The position numbers and the translations under genes are program-made. Below the pieces are notes generated by a model, which searched no databases, was not told the DNA's origin, and saw only the letters and a list, made by a program, of their open reading frames with translations. A DNA stretch of 64,000 bases from Anaerolineae bacterium (GTDB lineage: Bacteria > Chloroflexota > Anaerolineae > Aggregatilineales > Phototrophicaceae), in contig JAJEFB010000036.1 in assembly GCA_022820665.1 (NCBI GenBank), positions 124,001 through 188,000 of the forward strand, read 5' to 3'. Below are positions 52,657 through 60,144 of the stretch, in pieces; the stretch's first letter is position 1, and every line of letters starts with the position of its first letter.

Positions 52657-53502
52657 CTAGTTTTGGGGCGGTCCCAGATTATCCAGTTGATAGCCATCAG
52701 GATAGCTCCTGTGGGCAGCGCGCGTGAGCAAGAAGGGTTTGCGGCGCGGTGGCAGGAAACGCAATAGCTTCGCCGCCAGCAGCAGCGCGCCATGCGCCAA
52801 AGGTTTCATCAAGAGAAGCGGTTTGGGATAGCCGAAGGCGCGGCGCAGGGGCTCGTCGAGCATGGCGTAGACCACTTGCCGAATGACTGGTTGCAGCGGT
52901 TTGGGATACCAACTCTGCATAACCTGGAGCGTGGCATCGGCAACGCGACGGTTCGAAGCTTGATAACGAAATCGCTCCCTTTCATAGGCTTGCTTGAATC
53001 TCTCGAATTCTTCAATCGTAGGCGGGATGTCCTTGATCGCCATGCGCGCCCCCACCTCGACCCAAAAATGATAATTGGCGAGATTCTCGCGCTGGCTCGG
53101 ACGCCGCCAACTGAATCTCTGTGTCCAGTAAATCGGCTCGAAGACAAAAGTGGACAAGACGTAGAGCATATCGTCATTGGCGATGTCAAATTTGCCGTGC
53201 ATACGGTTGATCAGCTTGATCGCTTGACGACCGCGCGGGCTGTCATAACCGTTCTCGACGATCTCGGCCAGCAGCAAACCGGTGTCGTCGACGCGGCGTT
53301 GCCCATGCCTTTTGAACTCTCCTGTTTGATCAAGCAGTTGGCTGATGCTGGGCACGCCATAACTGCGGAACAAGGCGAATTCCAGAGACTTGCGGATCAG
53401 CCAGGGGTATTCGTAGGCGCCGACTAGCAGAACGATCTGCTGGCAATCCGCTTTGGGATCCAGCCGCAGGATGCGATCTCGGATGTCGAATCGTCCAGCC
53501 AC
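52657..53502 (-). CDS. MpaB/rubber-oxygenase (DUF2236) family protein
   Basis: A protein of about 281 residues of the MpaB/latex-clearing oxygenase superfamily, a helical fold that holds a heme or metal. Landmarks are R-R-V-D-D-T-G, M-H-G-K-F-D-I-A-N-D-D-M-L-Y-V-L, F-E-P-I-Y-W-T-Q-R-F-S-W-R and GARMAIKDIPPT. The family includes mycophenolate-pathway MpaB and rubber oxygenase Lcp. The GTG at 53502 avoids overlap with the upstream gene; a start at 53586 is also open. Last gene of the minus-strand run. Substrate unknown. Confidence 0.72.
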   Translation of the reverse strand: MAGRFDIRDRILRLDPKADCQQIVLLVGAYEYPWLIRKSLEFALFRSYGVPSISQLLDQTGEFKRHGQRRVDDTGLLLAEIVENGYDSPRGRQAIKLINRMHGKFDIANDDMLYVLSTFVFEPIYWTQRFSWRRPSQRENLANYHFWVEVGARMAIKDIPPTIEEFERFKQAYERERFRYQASNRRVADATLQVMQSWYPKPLQPVIRQVVYAMLDEPLRRAFGYPKPLLLMKPLAHGALLLAAKLLRFLPPRRKPFLLTRAAHRSYPDGYQLDNLGPPQN

Positions 53503-53515
53503 GACAATATGTTTC

Positions 53516-53896
53516 TCAGCTAGCCTCCGCCTCGGCCAAGCGCGCGCGCAGGACTTTTTCCAGCAATTCGACCGGAAGTTCGCCACCCGGTTTAATGTGG
53601 AGGGTCGTGCCAGAAGTCCAGATGCCGGCCTCTTTCAATTCGTCTTTCATCAGCGCCGGAATGGCTTTGCTCATGGTGTGAAAACCGCAATGTTTACTAG
53701 CCGCCGACATGGCGACGAAATCTTTCTTGAGGCGAAAGATCGGGATCTTATAGTTGACGCGCTCGGTGCATTCTGGCGCAACCCGCCTGATGATTTCGCG
53801 CAACTGCTCAAGCGTCTCGCGGAAGCCATCCTCCTGAGCCGCCAAATAGGCGTCAACCTCTTGTGGCGCGTGACGGGTCGGCTTCGGCTTACTCAT
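53516..53896 (-). CDS. DUF1801 (YdhG-like) protein
   Basis: A 126-residue soluble protein of the DUF1801 group. Markers: V-D-A-Y-L-A-A-Q, E-R-V-N-Y-K-I-P-I-F-R, F-H-T-M-S-K-A-I-P and T-T-L-H-I-K-P-G-G-E-L-P. The fold is SufE/frataxin-like in known structures, function unclear. It starts 8 bp inside the preceding VOC gene, so the two are translationally coupled. A 16-codon relic of this gene's start is found after the second VOC copy. Confidence 0.85.
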   Translation of the reverse strand: MSKPKPTRHAPQEVDAYLAAQEDGFRETLEQLREIIRRVAPECTERVNYKIPIFRLKKDFVAMSAASKHCGFHTMSKAIPALMKDELKEAGIWTSGTTLHIKPGGELPVELLEKVLRARLAEAEAS

Positions 53897-54365
53897 CGCG
53901 GAAAGCCCTTTCCAATTCAGCGATATTCAGTTTCCTCATTGTTAAAAACGCTTGAGTAACACGCTCGACCGCCGCCGCATCGCTACTGTTCAACATCTCG
54001 CTCAGGGCAATTGGCGATATCTGCCAGGATACCCCAAAGCGGTCCGTGAGCCAACCACATTGCAACTCCTCGCCACCGTCTGCCGTCAAGCGATCCCAGA
54101 GCCGGTCAATCTCCATTTGATCGACGCAGTTCACCAGGAGCGACATCGCCGGGTTAAGTTTATAGTGGGGACCGCCGTTGATGATGCAAAATTCCTGGCC
54201 CGCCAATTCAAATTCGGCGGTCATGATGGCTCCGGGCGTCCCCATTCCGCCCTGACTGTAGCGTAAGATACGCGTCACGCGCGCGTCTTCGAAAAGGGAC
54301 GTATAGAGTTCGAGCGCTTCCTCGACCCGTCCGTCAAACCATAGGTTCGTCACAATTTTTTGCAT
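53889..54365 (-). CDS. VOC/PhnB-like (3-demethylubiquinone methyltransferase-type) protein, copy 1
   Basis: A 158-residue two-module VOC-fold protein (PF06983-like). It shares M-Q-K-I-V-T-N-L-W-F-D-G-R-V-E-E-A at the start and E-L-E-R-A-F-R-D-E at the end with copy 2. The central W-L-T-D-R-F-G-V-S-W-Q-I is the family hallmark. Despite the family name, no methyltransferase motif is present. Where copy 2 has N-S-F-C-E-H-S-A-A-M-S-L, this copy has G-P-H-Y-K-L-N-P-A-M-S-L. Function unknown; often linked to small-molecule resistance. Confidence 0.85.
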   Translation of the reverse strand: MQKIVTNLWFDGRVEEALELYTSLFEDARVTRILRYSQGGMGTPGAIMTAEFELAGQEFCIINGGPHYKLNPAMSLLVNCVDQMEIDRLWDRLTADGGEELQCGWLTDRFGVSWQISPIALSEMLNSSDAAAVERVTQAFLTMRKLNIAELERAFRDE

Positions 54366-54403
54366 GGCTCACTCCGCCGGGTAGACCAATCATGCTCGAC
54401 ATC

Positions 54404-54454
54404 CTAGCGATGATTTCTGGCCGGCGCCTGGCGGGTCGGCGTCGGCTTACTCAT
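54404..54454 (-). pseudogene. Relic start of a duplicated DUF1801 gene
   Basis: Sixteen codons, M-S-K-P-T-P-T-R-Q-A-P then a short tail and TAG. They match the first eleven codons of the DUF1801 gene (M-S-K-P-K-P-T-R-H-A-P). The ATG overlaps the end of VOC copy 2 by 8 bp, exactly as the intact gene overlaps copy 1. It marks the edge of a tandem duplication. Confidence 0.75.
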
Positions 54455-54923
54455 CGCGGAAAGCCCTCTCCAGCGTGGCGATGTCCAGCTTGTCCATTGG
54501 CATGAAGGCAGCCATGACGCGTTCAACAGCGGCGGCATCGTCGCTTTTCATAATCTCCATTAAGCGGCGCGGCGTAATCTGCCAGGATACGCCGAAGCGG
54601 TCAGTCAGCCAGCCGCAGCGGCTGGGCGCGCCGCCGCCAGAAATCAAGCCCTCCCACAGCCGGTCGATTTCTTCCTGATCGTCACAAAGCACCATGAGCG
54701 ACATAGCCGCGCTGTGCTCACAGAAGGAATTGCCGTTGATGATGGTGAAGACCTGCCCGGCGAGCTCAAAATCCGCAGTCATGATATCGCCGGGTTTGCC
54801 CATACCGCTTTCGCCATAGCGATGGATATGGGTGACGCGGGAATCGGGCAGAAGCGAGGTATAGAGCTCCAGCGCCTCTTCGACGCGACCATCAAACCAG
54901 AGATTGGTGACGATCTTTTGCAT
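54447..54923 (-). CDS. VOC/PhnB-like protein, copy 2
   Basis: A 158-residue paralog of the gene 81 bp downstream, same length and colinear. The first 24 residues are identical to copy 1, and the W-L-T-D-R-F-G-V-S-W-Q-I core is kept. The ligand-cleft region differs (T-I-I-N-G-N-S-F-C-E-H), which suggests divergence of specificity rather than simple dosage. It starts 3 bp after the SnoaL-like gene stop, so it is coupled to it. Confidence 0.85.
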   Translation of the reverse strand: MQKIVTNLWFDGRVEEALELYTSLLPDSRVTHIHRYGESGMGKPGDIMTADFELAGQVFTIINGNSFCEHSAAMSLMVLCDDQEEIDRLWEGLISGGGAPSRCGWLTDRFGVSWQITPRRLMEIMKSDDAAAVERVMAAFMPMDKLDIATLERAFRDE

Positions 54924-54926
54924 GGC

Positions 54927-55316
54927 TTAGTCCTCCGTTTTGATTTCAACTGCGTAGGATTTCATCGACTTGATCTTCTTGCCAGTTGCGGACGCGAATT
55001 GGCAAACATCACAAAAGGCGACTGATCCGCCCTGCTCCAGCGTTATGATGCCATTGACCGCGCCCTCGCGCCCGTGGGTGATAATGGAATGGATGACCAG
55101 TTCGGCCGCGACCGCGTTTTTCATCGCTTCCAGCGCCTCGCGCGCGGCCGCTTTGCCGCGTAGGTCGGCCTCGCCGATGATCTGCCAGCGGATGTCGTCG
55201 GTGAATTTGTCGAGGATGCCCTCGACATCGGCGCGGGCGAAAGCGATGTTCAGGTCCCGCAGTAGCAGCTTCTTTGGCGCATTGTCGCAATCGGCATTGA
55301 CGGTGATCTTGAGCAT
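54927..55316 (-). CDS. SnoaL/NTF2-like domain protein
   Basis: A 129-residue single-domain protein with the cone-shaped NTF2-like pattern: an N-terminal helix (LLLRDLNIAFARADVEGIL), then F-T-D-D-I-R-W-Q-I-I-G, A-A-A-R-E-A-L-E-A-M, and late strands (CDVCQFASATGKKIKSMKSY). Members act as isomerases, hydrolases or ligand carriers. It lies in a run with cdd and the VOC genes. No specific role can be read. Confidence 0.75.
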   Translation of the reverse strand: MLKITVNADCDNAPKKLLLRDLNIAFARADVEGILDKFTDDIRWQIIGEADLRGKAAAREALEAMKNAVAAELVIHSIITHGREGAVNGIITLEQGGSVAFCDVCQFASATGKKIKSMKSYAVEIKTED

Positions 55317-55339
55317 AGCTGAGTCTATTAGCTGCTGCG

Positions 55340-55741
55340 TTAGTCTTGCAGATTCGCTGGTCCAAACCCAAAAGGCAGCAGATCCGCCAGCGTCGCTCGC
55401 TGATGCACTGCTCCGTCGAGATCAGCCATGACAACAATCATACTCGGCGAGAACTCATAGAGCAATTGCCGGCAGACGCCGCAGGGGGATCCGCCGTCGC
55501 GCGTGACGACGGCGACTGTGGAGAACTCGCGTTTGCCCTCGCTGATCGCTTTGACCAGGGCGGTCCGTTCGGCGCAGATGGTCGGACTATAACTGGCGCT
55601 TTCCACGTTGCAGCCGGTGAAAACGTCGCCGTCGAGCGTCAAGAGCGCCGCGCCGACGCGGTAGTTGCTGTAGGGGATATAGGCGTTCTCGCTGGCGGCG
55701 AGGGCGGCTTTTACCAAATCAGCTTCAGTTGGACGAGACAT
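55340..55741 (-). CDS. cdd: Cytidine deaminase
   Basis: A 133-residue zinc enzyme that converts cytidine and deoxycytidine to uridine forms in pyrimidine salvage. The zinc and catalytic residues are in T-I-C-A-E-R-T (Cys56, Glu58) and S-P-C-G-V-C-R-Q (Cys87, Cys90); three cysteines at the zinc mark the tetrameric class. Y-S-N-Y-R-V-G-A-A-L is the substrate loop. It starts 17 bp inside the upstream membrane-protein gene. Confidence 0.95.
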   Translation of the reverse strand: MSRPTEADLVKAALAASENAYIPYSNYRVGAALLTLDGDVFTGCNVESASYSPTICAERTALVKAISEGKREFSTVAVVTRDGGSPCGVCRQLLYEFSPSMIVVMADLDGAVHQRATLADLLPFGFGPANLQD

Positions 55742-57062
55742 GTGGGTTCAATGACTCCATATTGGCCTTGCCGGCGCTCTGGCTTTCTGTCAACTCGGCC
55801 GCGATCTTGCGCACGGCAACCTTGCGGATGCGGTGACCGTCAATGGATTTGACCGTCATGCTCAAAACATCGGTGGCGATGGTCTCTTCGGCCTCGGGCA
55901 CGCGACCCAAGTGCAAATAGATATATCCGCCCAGCGTGTCTGTTGCGTTGGTATCGATCGAACAGTCGAGCAGATAATTGAGGTCATCGAGGTCCATGCT
56001 GCCGTCGATCAGCCAAGAGCCGTCGCCCACCGCGACGAATTCTTCTTCTTCATCGACATCGTATTCGTCACGGATATCACCGATGATCTCCTCGATCAGG
56101 TTCTCAATAGTAATTAAGCCCGAGGTGCCCCCGTATTCATCCACCACCACCGCCAGGTGGATGTTCTCCGCCTGCATCTCCTTTAACAGGGCATCGGCGC
56201 GTTTGCTTTCCGGCACGAACCAGGCCGGACGGATCAATTCCCTGATTGAACTGCTGCCCAGGTCGTCGCGGTTCTCCAGCAAGGTCAAGATGTCCTTGGC
56301 TATGAGCAAACCAATCACTTGGTCAATGCTGCCTTCATAAACGGGCAGGCGCGAAAAACCGGAATCGACAAAGGCGGAAAGCGCCTCCATCATCGTGTCA
56401 TTGACCTCGAGCGCGACGATGTCGATACGCGGCGTCATCAGTTCCCGGGCGTTGCTATCGCCCAATTGCAGCACGGAATAGATCATGTCCCGCTCTTCTT
56501 CTTCGATAGTGCCGCCGCTGTGCCCGGCGCTGACGAGTGTTAGAATCTCCTCTTCCGTAACCAGGTTGACCAGAGGCTCGCCGCCGAACAAGCGCGAGAT
56601 CAAACGGCTCACAAAGAGCACCAAAGCCGTCAGGGGCGACATGATCAATACCAGAGCGCGCATGGGCGTGACGGCGAGGCGATACAAGTTTTCGGCGTAG
56701 GTCGAGCCTAGCGCCTCCGGCACCAGATCGCCCAGAATCAGCGTCACGGTTGCGCCCAGAATGACCGTAATCAGCGCTACCGCAAGCCGGGCGGCGAGAT
56801 CGCCATCGGTTATCGAATCATTAACCAACAGCACCAGAACTGTGGCGATGGCGAATCGTGTCAGAATATGCGCCAGGCTGACCGTCATGCCCAGGCGCAA
56901 GGCTTCTTCCGTCAGCGCCAGAACCCGCGCCGCGCTATTGTCGCCTTCCTCCGCTCGTTCGCGCAGCCCGGCGCGCGAAACGTTCTGCAGCGCGGCGCTC
57001 AACAAACTGACGATGGCGTGGATGCAGATCAGGACAAAAAGCGCTGCCGCAAGCCAGGTCAT
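55725..57062 (-). CDS. CNNM/CorC (hemolysin-C-like) family membrane protein with CBS domains
   Basis: A 445-residue protein. An N-terminal DUF21 (CNNM) domain has several helices (residues about 1-175), with G-A-T-V-T-L-I-L-G-D-L-V-P-E as its core. A cytosolic CBS pair follows (ELMTPRIDIVALEV and VPESKRADALLKEMQ), with V-V-D-E-Y-G-G-T-S-G-L-I-T at its end. A C-terminal CorC/HlyC domain (TDTLGGYIYLHLGRVP) completes it. The family exports magnesium or related divalent ions with ATP sensing by the CBS pair. First gene of the cdd run. ATG at 57062 has GGAAGG upstream. Confidence 0.9.
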   Translation of the reverse strand: MTWLAAALFVLICIHAIVSLLSAALQNVSRAGLRERAEEGDNSAARVLALTEEALRLGMTVSLAHILTRFAIATVLVLLVNDSITDGDLAARLAVALITVILGATVTLILGDLVPEALGSTYAENLYRLAVTPMRALVLIMSPLTALVLFVSRLISRLFGGEPLVNLVTEEEILTLVSAGHSGGTIEEEERDMIYSVLQLGDSNARELMTPRIDIVALEVNDTMMEALSAFVDSGFSRLPVYEGSIDQVIGLLIAKDILTLLENRDDLGSSSIRELIRPAWFVPESKRADALLKEMQAENIHLAVVVDEYGGTSGLITIENLIEEIIGDIRDEYDVDEEEEFVAVGDGSWLIDGSMDLDDLNYLLDCSIDTNATDTLGGYIYLHLGRVPEAEETIATDVLSMTVKSIDGHRIRKVAVRKIAAELTESQSAGKANMESLNPHVSSN

Positions 57063-57762
57063 CTCCGCCCTTCCATACATCCGTTTACGGCGAAATCAAA
57101 ATACACCGGACATGTTGATCCATGATCGGCTGAAGCAAGATTTCCTATGTGCGTGGGACTCCCGGAGGGAGGCTCAGGTGTGTCGTCCACTGTTTTTTCA
57201 AAACTCGCTTTACAGAGTGAAATTACTATACCACAGGGATTTCGACAATTGCAAGTAGGCGCGCAATGGGGGGAACAGAACAATCGCATCAAATTGAAAT
57301 GCCGCCGACTACACCGTGTTGGCGATCTGTAAGGCTTGACCGGTACTAGAAGCTTGGCGCGCAATTCGTAGCCCCTCACCCGCGCAAAAAGGATGAGGAA
57401 ACGGGTCGGCATAATCGCAACATCTATCACAAGCTCCGCTGTCAGTTAGGTAGTTAGGAAGTTGGGAAATCTCTAGGAATTGGGAATCCCTTCCTAACTG
57501 ACCCAACTCCCACTGGACAACTTTTGTTGTTGTTGTCCTGTGGGAGTGTTCATGGGCGCGGGCGAGATACTAGGTCGCGTAGAGGCTGACCGCTGGACAC
57601 GACCGTCAGCCGCCCCTGCATTCTTATAATCTTGCCGGGCGAAACACGCATAGTGATTTTGAAGCGATTGCCCGTCTTGCCTTGGGCTTCGGATGATTTT
57701 TGCCCCGAATGCGCTACACTAGAGACGAATTCCAAAAATGTAAGATGCGGGGAGGATGAACG
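57063..57762. other. 700-bp intergenic region with nested inverted repeats
   Basis: No credible gene was found between the divergent CNNM and uxuA genes. AGTTAGGAAG (57452-57461) is the exact inverse of CTTCCTAACT (57490-57499). At 57506-57547 a longer hairpin pairs ACTCCCAC with GTGGGAGT and, past a T-T mismatch, GGACAAC with GTTGTCC. The loop carries GTT triplets. Both promoters must lie here but no clear pair of hexamers was found. Confidence 0.55.
57506..57547. repeat. Long hairpin with 8 + 7 bp stem
   Basis: Outer arms ACTCCCAC (57506-57513) and GTGGGAGT (57540-57547), inner arms GGACAAC (57515-57521) and GTTGTCC (57532-57538), separated by one T on each side. It could be part of a small non-autonomous element, or an RNA structure on either strand. 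Confidence 0.5.
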
Positions 57763-58812
57763 GTGACAGACATGATGCGCGTGGCGCTGGGCCAGCATCC
57801 CGTGGCGACGCACGAGTATCTGACCTTTGCCAAACAGCTTGGCGTCGGGGGCGTACAACTCAATATGATCGGCAAGGAGATTGATCTGATCGGGGATGTG
57901 ACTGACCTGCCACCGGACAAGGGCTACCTCGATGCGACCTATTTGCAAGTGCTCAAGCAGAAGGTCAATGATTACGGCTTGGCTCTGGAAGCGATCGAGA
58001 ACGTGCCGCGTCACTTCTATATCGACGCCATGCTTGGCGGACCGCGGCGCGACCCGCAGATCGAGAATTACCAGCGCACAGTGCGCAATATGGGCGCGGC
58101 GGGCATCCCCATCCTGGGCTTGAACTGGATGCCAAACTTGGTCTGGCGCACGCCGATGGCGGTCGGGCGCGGTGGCGTAATTGTTACTGCATTTGACATG
58201 GAGCGGGCGCTGGCCGGCGAAGTGGAGGTCGGTATCACCGAGCTGACCGAAGCTGAGGACCGCGAGTACAGCGAAAGCGAGATCTTCGACAACTATGTCT
58301 ATTTCATGGAGCGTGTGCTTCCCGTTGCCGAGGACGCGGGCGTCAAGATCGCGCTGCACCCCGACGATCCGCCGGTGGAATCGCTGGGCGGGATCGCGCG
58401 GGTCTTTTACAAGCCGGAGAATTTCAAGCGCGCCCTGGACGCGGTACCAAGCCCCAACCACGGCCTCGACTTTTGCATGGGCTGCTTTTCCGAGATGGTT
58501 TACGCCGACAAGAGCAACAACGACGGCGTGCTGGACGCCATCCGCTATTTTGGCGAGCGCGGCAAGATCTTCTATGTGCACTTCCGCGATGTACAGGGCT
58601 GCGTGCCGAGCTTCCAGGAGTGCTTCCCGGGCGAGGGCAATGTCGATGTGGTGGCTGCGATCAAGACACTTAAAGAGGTAGGCTTCACCGGCTTTATCAT
58701 CGACGATCATGTGCCGGAGATGATCGACGACAGCGATTGGCGGCACCGCGGTCACGCTTATTCAACCGGCTATATCATGGCGCTGGTCGAGGCGGTAAAC
58801 AAGTTGGCTTGA
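57763..58812 (+). CDS. uxuA: Mannonate dehydratase
   Basis: A 349-residue TIM-barrel enzyme that dehydrates D-mannonate to 2-keto-3-deoxygluconate in glucuronate breakdown. Metal and active-site segments are H-P-D-D-P-P, F-C-M-G-C-F-S-E-M, F-Y-V-H-F-R-D-V and I-I-D-D-H-V-P, all diagnostic of UxuA. The start is GTG with GGGGAGG 7 bp upstream. It stands alone without uxuB or uxaC, next to an MFS gene on the other strand. Related enzymes of this fold can act on other aldonates, but the motifs fit mannonate dehydratase well. Confidence 0.92.
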   Translation: MTDMMRVALGQHPVATHEYLTFAKQLGVGGVQLNMIGKEIDLIGDVTDLPPDKGYLDATYLQVLKQKVNDYGLALEAIENVPRHFYIDAMLGGPRRDPQIENYQRTVRNMGAAGIPILGLNWMPNLVWRTPMAVGRGGVIVTAFDMERALAGEVEVGITELTEAEDREYSESEIFDNYVYFMERVLPVAEDAGVKIALHPDDPPVESLGGIARVFYKPENFKRALDAVPSPNHGLDFCMGCFSEMVYADKSNNDGVLDAIRYFGERGKIFYVHFRDVQGCVPSFQECFPGEGNVDVVAAIKTLKEVGFTGFIIDDHVPEMIDDSDWRHRGHAYSTGYIMALVEAVNKLA

Positions 58813-58821
58813 CCTTCGCCT

Positions 58822-60021
58822 TCAGGTGACAGCCGCCAGGCGCCGGCGTCCCTCCAGCAAGAGCATCGCCTCGTGCAGCAAGAAGGTGATCGCCATGACA
58901 AGCGCCAGGAATTGTGGAAGTATCTCCAGGCCAAAGGCTTCCGCCAAGGTCCCGGCTAGCCAGGGCAAGGCAGCCATGCCCAGACTGGCGCCGGTGAATT
59001 GAAAACCGATGGCATTCGCGACGTGATGGTTGCCGACGCGCCCCGGCGTATCCGAAGCCATCAGCGGCGCGAAGGGTGCGATACAGAAGCCGACCAAGGC
59101 TAATCCGATGAGCGAGCTGGCGTCGCTTGTGCCCGACCAGAGCAAGGCGGCGCCACAGACAGCGCCCAGGGAGTTCAGGCGCAGGAACATGCCGTTGCCG
59201 ATCCGCGTGATGATGAAGCCCGCCACGAAGCGACTGACCGTCAGGCTTGCCCAATACAAGCTGACCCAAACGCCGGCGACTTTGGGATCAATCAGCCGCG
59301 CGTCGATCAGGAAGTTGTTGGAAAACTGTCCGGCGACCAACTCGAGGCCCGTGGTCGTCATAAAAATCAGCACCATCAGCCAGACGATGGGCATACGCAT
59401 GGTCTGGCGCAAAGTGGCATGGGCGCGCTCGCCGCGCTTGTTCTTGGCTTCGCCCAAGGTCCATTCTTTGCGCGTGAGGAAAAAGCCGAGCGCGATGAGG
59501 GCGCGCATGGCTGCGAACATGACGTATGCCCAACGCCAAGCCAGCCCAAGATCAATCACGATGGTTGTAACGACCAAAGGACCAATTGTAGAACCAATGC
59601 CGAAGCTGCCATGCAGCCAATTCATCTGCCGAGCTGAAAAGTTGACCGCGGCGAAAGCGTTGATGCCGGCAGCCATGACACCGGATCCCACGCCGCTGAT
59701 AAAAGCCGCCAAAAGCACAACGAACCAGAATGGAGCCGCGGCGAATACCAGCAAGCTCGCGCCCGTCACGCCGATCCCGGTGATTAACACCGGGGCGATG
59801 CCGAAGCGGTTGATCAGAGGCCCGCTGGACGCGCTGGTCAGAAGCCGTCCGACGGTGGCAACGGAGACCAAGACGCCTAAGGCGCTCAGCGTGAGGTCAA
59901 AATCCGCTTGCACATAAATCCAGACAACGCCCAGCGCGCCGGCGTGCAAGCCGCCCATCGCGAACATGGTGCAAGACAGCATGAATAACTTTGTTGTGCC
60001 GCTGGGCTGTCGGAGGCTCAT
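58822..60021 (-). CDS. MFS transporter
   Basis: A 399-residue transporter with twelve predicted helices. The loop between helices 2 and 3 lies around G-P-L-I-N-R-F-G-I, with the helix-4 G-V-G-S-G-V-M-A-A-G-I-N-A pattern. A long basic loop (R-K-E-W-T-L-G-E-A-K-N-K-R-G) divides the halves. It converges on uxuA with a 9-bp gap. The N-terminal part resembles FucP-like and other sugar MFS proteins. Substrate unknown; not closely related to the two MFS copies at 36514 and 38334. Confidence 0.85.
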   Translation of the reverse strand: MSLRQPSGTTKLFMLSCTMFAMGGLHAGALGVVWIYVQADFDLTLSALGVLVSVATVGRLLTSASSGPLINRFGIAPVLITGIGVTGASLLVFAAAPFWFVVLLAAFISGVGSGVMAAGINAFAAVNFSARQMNWLHGSFGIGSTIGPLVVTTIVIDLGLAWRWAYVMFAAMRALIALGFFLTRKEWTLGEAKNKRGERAHATLRQTMRMPIVWLMVLIFMTTTGLELVAGQFSNNFLIDARLIDPKVAGVWVSLYWASLTVSRFVAGFIITRIGNGMFLRLNSLGAVCGAALLWSGTSDASSLIGLALVGFCIAPFAPLMASDTPGRVGNHHVANAIGFQFTGASLGMAALPWLAGTLAEAFGLEILPQFLALVMAITFLLHEAMLLLEGRRRLAAVT

Positions 60022-60144
60022 ATATCCATTTCTTCGCCTTTAGAGGCGAGGCGCGCCAAGCACCAGTCGAAGGCGCATTCGGGGGAGTTTAACCGAGATT
60101 GCTGACCAGCGCGATACGAGATTCGCGCAACTCTCGCGCTGAAC

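Noticed and set aside
57550..58755. Minus-strand frame of 401 codons
   Set aside because: Antisense to uxuA and without a domain, ribosome site or sensible start.
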